A stretch of 64,000 bases of DNA from Aquipseudomonas alcaligenes (lineage in GTDB: Bacteria; Pseudomonadota; Gammaproteobacteria; Pseudomonadales; Pseudomonadaceae), in contig NZ_QJRX01000002.1 of the NCBI RefSeq assembly GCF_003205495.1, positions 62,001 through 126,000 of the forward strand, read 5' to 3'. Each line of letters starts with the position of its first letter. The stretch's first letter is position 1. Positions 60,061-64,000 of this stretch are shown here, piece after piece. The notes beneath the pieces were generated by a model. It did no database searches and was not told the origin of the DNA. It saw nothing but the letters and a program-made list of their open reading frames with translations. Made by a program: the position numbers and the translations under genes.

Positions 60061-61734
60061 TCATGCCTGGGCGCGGGTCACCATCTTGCGGGCGTGCTGC
60101 AGGGACTCCTCTGTGAGGTCGACGCCGCCGAGCATGCGCGCCACTTCCTCGACCCGCTGTGCGGTATCCAGGTTGGCCACGGCGGTGCGGGTCTCTGCGC
60201 TGTCGCGCTGCTTGTGCACGAACAGGTGGTGGTGGCCCTGGGCGGCGACCTGCGGCAGGTGAGTCACGGTCAGCACCTGGCCGCGCTCGCCGAGGCGGCG
60301 CAGCAGCTGGCCGACCACTTCGGCGGTGGGGCCGCCGATGCCGACGTCGACCTCGTCGAATACCAGGGTCGGCACCCGCGAGGTCTGTGCGGTGATCACC
60401 TGGATGGCCAGGCTGATACGCGACAGCTCGCCGCCAGAGGCGACCTTGGCCAGCGACTTCAGCGGCTGGCCGGGGTTGGCGCTGACCAGGAACTCCACCT
60501 GCTCCAGGCCCTGCGGTTGCGGCTCGTCGTGGCTGCCGGGTTGCAGCCCGATGCTGAAGCGCCCGCCGGGCATGCCCAGGGTCTGCATCTCCACCTGCAC
60601 CGCTTCGGCCAGGCGGCTGGCGGCCTGCTGGCGCAGGGCGCTGAGTTCGGCGGCCTTGTCCTGGTAGTGGCGTGCGTAGGCGGCCAGCTCTTCGCCGAGG
60701 CGTTCGACCGCCTCGTCGTCGGCGTTGAGGCTCTCCAGTTCCTCGAGCAGGCGCTGCTGCAGTTCGGCGAGCTCAGTGGGCTGCACGCGGTGCTTGCGCG
60801 CCAGGCTGTAGATGGCGTCCAGGCGTTCTTCGAGGAGTTGCTGGCGCTGCGGGTCGGCGTCGAAGTGGTCGATGAAGCGGTTCAGTTCGCCCACCGCCTC
60901 CTCGACCTGGATCTGCGCGCTGGCCAGCAGGTTGGTCGCCTCGCTCAGGGCGCCGGGCTGGTTGGCAAAGCCGCCGAGGCGGTTGAGGCTGGCGGTCAGC
61001 GCCGACAGTACGTTGCCGGCATCGCTCTCGCTGCACAGGTCGAGCACCTGGCGGCAGGCGCCGAGCAGTTGCTCGGCATTGCTCAGGGTCTTGTGTTCCT
61101 GTTCCAGCTGTTCCAGCTCGTTATCGCCCAGGGCCAGGTTTTCCAGCTCTTCCAGCTGATAGCTGAGCAGCTGGTGGCGGGCGCGCTGCTCGTCGCCGGT
61201 CGAGGATAGCCGCTGCAGTTCCTGGCGGGTCTGGCGCCAGCGCTGGGCGGCCAGCTGCACCTGGCGGGCCAGTTCCTGGCTGCCAGCATACTCGTCGAGC
61301 AGGCGGCGGTGGGTGTCCGGCTTGAGCAGCGACTGGTGCTCGTGCTGGCTGTGGATGTCGATCAGCAGCTCGCCCAGGGCCTTGAGGTCGCCCAGCGGGC
61401 AGGGGCTGCCATTGATGTAGCCGCGCGAGCGGCCCTCGCTGGTGATGACCCGGCGCAGGATGCACGGGCCGTCGCTGTCCAGGTCGCGCTCGGCCAGCCA
61501 GGCGCGGGCTTCGGCGATGTCTTCCAGGTCGAAGCTGGCGAGGATGTCCGCCTTGTCCGCGCCGGGGCGCACCACGCCGCTGTCGGCGCGGTCACCGAGG
61601 GCCAGGCCGAGGGCGTCGAGCATGATCGACTTGCCGGCACCGGTCTCGCCGGTGATCACCGACATGCCGCGCTGCAGTTCGAGGTCCAGGTGTTCGACGA
61701 TGGCGTAGTTGTGGACGGACAGGTGCACCAGCAT
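60061..61734 (-). CDS. recN: DNA repair protein RecN
   Basis: A 557-residue SMC-like ATPase. Walker A GETGAGKS is at 29-36, long coiled-coil arms occupy about 150-360, and the C-terminal head has the signature VASGGELSRISLAIQ, Walker B PTLVFDEVDVGIGG and VTHLPQVAAQG. RecN tethers DNA ends during double-strand break repair and is one of the strongest SOS genes. A LexA box lies 24 bases upstream of the ATG chosen here (MLVHLSVHNYAIVEH). Confidence 0.97.
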   Translation of the reverse strand: MLVHLSVHNYAIVEHLDLELQRGMSVITGETGAGKSIMLDALGLALGDRADSGVVRPGADKADILASFDLEDIAEARAWLAERDLDSDGPCILRRVITSEGRSRGYINGSPCPLGDLKALGELLIDIHSQHEHQSLLKPDTHRRLLDEYAGSQELARQVQLAAQRWRQTRQELQRLSSTGDEQRARHQLLSYQLEELENLALGDNELEQLEQEHKTLSNAEQLLGACRQVLDLCSESDAGNVLSALTASLNRLGGFANQPGALSEATNLLASAQIQVEEAVGELNRFIDHFDADPQRQQLLEERLDAIYSLARKHRVQPTELAELQQRLLEELESLNADDEAVERLGEELAAYARHYQDKAAELSALRQQAASRLAEAVQVEMQTLGMPGGRFSIGLQPGSHDEPQPQGLEQVEFLVSANPGQPLKSLAKVASGGELSRISLAIQVITAQTSRVPTLVFDEVDVGIGGPTAEVVGQLLRRLGERGQVLTVTHLPQVAAQGHHHLFVHKQRDSAETRTAVANLDTAQRVEEVARMLGGVDLTEESLQHARKMVTRAQA

Positions 61735-61757
61735 GAGGAGCGCTCCCAAAAGTTGTG

Positions 61758-61773
61758 CTGTCTATTTGTACAG
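61758..61773 (-). promoter_or_regulatory. LexA (SOS) box of recN
   Basis: On the minus strand CTGTACAAATAGACAG, matching CTGT-N8-ACAG, just upstream of recN. It is close to the consensus of gamma-proteobacterial SOS boxes. Confidence 0.87.
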
Positions 61774-61799
61774 TGTTTTGTTTTGCCTCGGCAATAACC

Positions 61800-61827
61800 C
61801 TTGAAACCCTGTGGCGGGCCCCCATAT
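61800..61827 (+). promoter_or_regulatory. Sigma-32 heat-shock promoter of grpE
   Basis: CTTGAAA (61800-61806), 13-base spacer, CCCCATAT (61820-61827): a near-ideal RpoH promoter 53 bases before the grpE ATG. Confidence 0.9.
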
Positions 61828-61880
61828 AGGCGACCAGAAGCGCGGGCCATGACCCGCTGTCGCATTCACAGGAGGACCCA

Positions 61881-62450
61881 ATGGCAGACGAACAGACCCT
61901 GGACACGGCAACCCCGGAAGAGCAACTGGCGCCCGAGGCGACCGCCGGCGACGACCTGGCCACTCGCGTGCAGACCCTCGAAGAGCAGCTGGCCGCGGCC
62001 CAGGATCAGTCCCTGCGCATGGCCGCCGACCTGCAGAACGTGCGCCGTCGTGCCGAGCAGGACGTGGAGAAGGCGCACAAGTTCGCCCTGGAGAAGTTCG
62101 CCAACGACCTGCTGCCGGTGGTCGACAGCCTGGAGCGCGGTCTGGAGCTGACCAGCGCCGCCGATGAGGCGAGCAAGGCCATGCGCGAGGGCATGCAGCT
62201 GACCCTCAAGCTGTTCCACGACACCCTCAAGCGCCATCAGCTGGAAGCGCTCGATCCGCATGGCGCGCCGTTCAACCCCGAGCATCACCAGGCCATGGCC
62301 ATGGAGGAGAGCATCCATGCCGAGCCGAACACCGTGCTCAAGGTGTTCCAGAAGGGCTACCTGCTCAACGGTCGCCTGCTGCGCCCGGCCATGGTGGTGG
62401 TGAGCAAGGCGCCGTTGACGCCGCCGCCGTCGATCGACGAGCAGGCTTGA
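61881..62450 (+). CDS. grpE: Nucleotide exchange factor GrpE
   Basis: A 189-residue GrpE. An acidic, disordered head ([20 protein letters not shown]) leads to a long dimerising helix ([44 protein letters not shown] broken by charge heptads) and the beta domain ([39 protein letters not shown]) that opens the DnaK nucleotide cleft. It has a consensus AGGAGG ribosome site. It lies 108 bases before dnaK. Confidence 0.97.
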   Translation: MADEQTLDTATPEEQLAPEATAGDDLATRVQTLEEQLAAAQDQSLRMAADLQNVRRRAEQDVEKAHKFALEKFANDLLPVVDSLERGLELTSAADEASKAMREGMQLTLKLFHDTLKRHQLEALDPHGAPFNPEHHQAMAMEESIHAEPNTVLKVFQKGYLLNGRLLRPAMVVVSKAPLTPPPSIDEQA

Positions 62451-62473
62451 AATACCCGGTAACGGCCCCATCT
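62446..62473 (+). promoter_or_regulatory. Second sigma-32 promoter, for dnaK
   Basis: CTTGAAA (62446-62452) overlaps the last codons and stop of grpE; after a 13-base spacer comes CCCCATCT (62466-62473). Spacing is identical to the grpE promoter. Confidence 0.88.
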
Positions 62474-62558
62474 ACAGGGCAAGCGATTCAGTAGCTGACG
62501 CCGTGTGCCGCAGGCCGCGACGTACTCAAGGTTAAAGACAGAGTTTCGGAGACTATTC

Positions 62559-64000
62559 ATGGGCAAGATCATCGGTATCGACCTGGGCACCACCAACTCC
62601 TGCGTGGCCATCTTGGAAAACGGCAACGTCAAGGTCATCGAGAACGCCGAGGGGGCGCGCACCACCCCCTCCATCATCGCCTACACCAACGATGGCGAGA
62701 CCCTGGTCGGCCAGAGCGCCAAGCGCCAGGCGGTGACCAACCCGCACAACACCCTGTTCGCGGTGAAGCGCCTGATCGGCCGCCGCTTCGAAGAGGACGT
62801 GGTGCAGAAAGACATCAAGCTGGTGCCCTACAAGATCGTCAAGGCCAACAATGGCGACGCCTGGGTGCAGGCCGGCGGCAAGGACATGGCGCCGCCGCAG
62901 ATCAGCGCCGAAGTGCTGAAGAAGATGAAGAAGACCGCCGAGGACTACCTGGGCGAGCCGGTCACCGAGGCGGTGATCACGGTTCCGGCCTACTTCAACG
63001 ACAGCCAGCGCCAGGCCACCAAGGATGCCGGTCGCATCGCCGGCCTGGACGTCAAGCGCATCATCAACGAGCCGACCGCCGCGGCCCTGGCTTACGGCAT
63101 GGACAAGGCCAAGGGCGACCACACCGTGATCGTCTATGACCTGGGTGGCGGTACCTTCGACGTGTCGGTGATCGAGATCGCCGAAGTCGACGGCGAGCAC
63201 CAGTTCGAAGTGCTGGCCACCAACGGCGATACCTTCCTCGGTGGCGAGGACTTCGACATGCGCCTGATCGACTACCTGGTCGACGAGTTCAAGAAAGAGT
63301 CCGGCATGGATCTGAAGAACGATCCGCTGGCCCTGCAGCGCCTGAAGGAAGCCGCCGAGAAAGCCAAGATCGAGCTGTCCTCGAGCCAGCAGACCGACGT
63401 CAACCTGCCGTACATCACCGCCGATGCCAGTGGTCCGAAGCACCTCAACGTGAAGATTTCCCGCGCCAAGCTGGAAGCCCTGGTCGAGGATCTGGTCGCC
63501 CGTACCATCGAGCCGTGCCGCATCGCCCTGAAGGACGCCGGCATCGACGCCAGCAAGATCGACGACGTGATCCTGGTCGGTGGCCAGACCCGCATGCCGC
63601 TGGTGCAGCAGAAGGTCGCCGAGTTCTTCGGCAAGGAAGCGCGCAAGGACGTCAACCCGGACGAAGCCGTGGCCATCGGTGCCGCCATCCAGGGCGCCGT
63701 TCTGGCCGGTGACGTCAAGGACGTGCTGCTGCTCGACGTCTCCCCGCTGACCCTGGGCATCGAGACCATGGGCGGCGTGATGACTCCGCTGATCGAGAAG
63801 AACACCACCATCCCGACCAAGAAGTCGCAGGTGTTCTCCACCGCCGACGACAACCAGAGCGCGGTGACCATCCATGTGCTGCAGGGTGAGCGCAAGCAGG
63901 CCACGCAGAACAAGTCGCTGGGCAAGTTCGACCTGGCCGAGATCCCGCCGGCGCCGCGTGGCGTGCCGCAGATCGAAGTGACCTTCGACATCGACGCCAA
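62559..64000 (+). CDS. dnaK: Chaperone DnaK (Hsp70), 3' end outside the window
   Basis: The frame runs from the ATG to the last base, about 480 of roughly 640 residues. The nucleotide-binding domain is complete: [15 protein letters not shown] near the N-terminus, [22 protein letters not shown], the phosphate-2 loop [15 protein letters not shown] and [13 protein letters not shown]. The substrate-binding domain begins after the linker [15 protein letters not shown]. Hsp70 binds exposed hydrophobic segments, with GrpE as exchange factor. It has its own heat-shock promoter. Confidence 0.98.
   Translation, partial: MGKIIGIDLGTTNSCVAILENGNVKVIENAEGARTTPSIIAYTNDGETLVGQSAKRQAVTNPHNTLFAVKRLIGRRFEEDVVQKDIKLVPYKIVKANNGDAWVQAGGKDMAPPQISAEVLKKMKKTAEDYLGEPVTEAVITVPAYFNDSQRQATKDAGRIAGLDVKRIINEPTAAALAYGMDKAKGDHTVIVYDLGGGTFDVSVIEIAEVDGEHQFEVLATNGDTFLGGEDFDMRLIDYLVDEFKKESGMDLKNDPLALQRLKEAAEKAKIELSSSQQTDVNLPYITADASGPKHLNVKISRAKLEALVEDLVARTIEPCRIALKDAGIDASKIDDVILVGGQTRMPLVQQKVAEFFGKEARKDVNPDEAVAIGAAIQGAVLAGDVKDVLLLDVSPLTLGIETMGGVMTPLIEKNTTIPTKKSQVFSTADDNQSAVTIHVLQGERKQATQNKSLGKFDLAEIPPAPRGVPQIEVTFDIDA

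Overview
The window is high-GC bacterial chromosome, densely coded on both strands, and reads as a Pseudomonas. The strongest evidence is the right end, whose order (D- and L-lactate dehydrogenases, lldP, lldR, smpB, ratA, ratB, bamE, fur, recN, grpE, dnaK) is the P. aeruginosa PA4761-PA4772 order. The tmRNA tag reads ANDDNYALAA, the desT-desC-desB locus is pseudomonad, and ureE-ureF-ureG and ampE followed by an MCP gene also fit. Two secreted cyanophycinase-like genes suggest a relative of P. alcaligenes or P. anguilliseptica rather than P. aeruginosa itself; that is inference. There is no prophage, transposase, rRNA, tRNA or CRISPR array that I can see.

Layout. 1-12 kb: end of ampE, a ROK sugar kinase, an MCP, a TatD nuclease, the helicase RhlE, then a run of signalling genes (a PAS protein, a REC-CheC/CheX-like protein, and a polyamine-type binding protein translationally coupled to a diguanylate cyclase), an MscS channel and a LOG-family protein. 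12-16 kb: an orphan periplasmic binding protein and the urease accessory genes ureE-ureF-ureG-ureJ. 15.6-18.5 kb: the DesT-controlled acyl desaturase system with two operator copies. 18.5-23.3 kb: an exported protein made of seven 27-residue repeats, a methyltransferase, a flippase-like membrane protein and a sodium:solute symporter. 23.3-30.2 kb: a complete four-step histidine utilisation cluster (hutD, then divergent hutI-G-U-H-C) with two identical HutC-type palindromes. 30.3-34.0 kb: an ECF42-type sigma factor operon with DGPF, CPFC, DUF899, SnoaL-like and SRPBCC proteins. 34.1-35.7 kb: a YadG/YadH-like ABC exporter.

35.8-44.0 kb is the most interesting part. An RpiR regulator, two secreted arginine/polar-amino-acid binding proteins, an OprD-type porin, a 107-residue orphan and two different secreted cyanophycinase-like peptidases lie together, with no cyanophycin synthetase. 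It looks like a system for eating cyanophycin made by other organisms. One of the two peptidases carries C-terminal SLH-like repeats and lacks the usual arginine-rich specificity motif.

44-64 kb: serine dehydratase, a small lipoprotein, an Ogt-type alkyltransferase, a 0.6 kb gene-free stretch beside tmRNA, a hybrid histidine kinase, the lactate utilisation operon with its LldR operator, and the housekeeping block smpB to dnaK, including a LexA box at recN and separate heat-shock promoters for grpE and dnaK.
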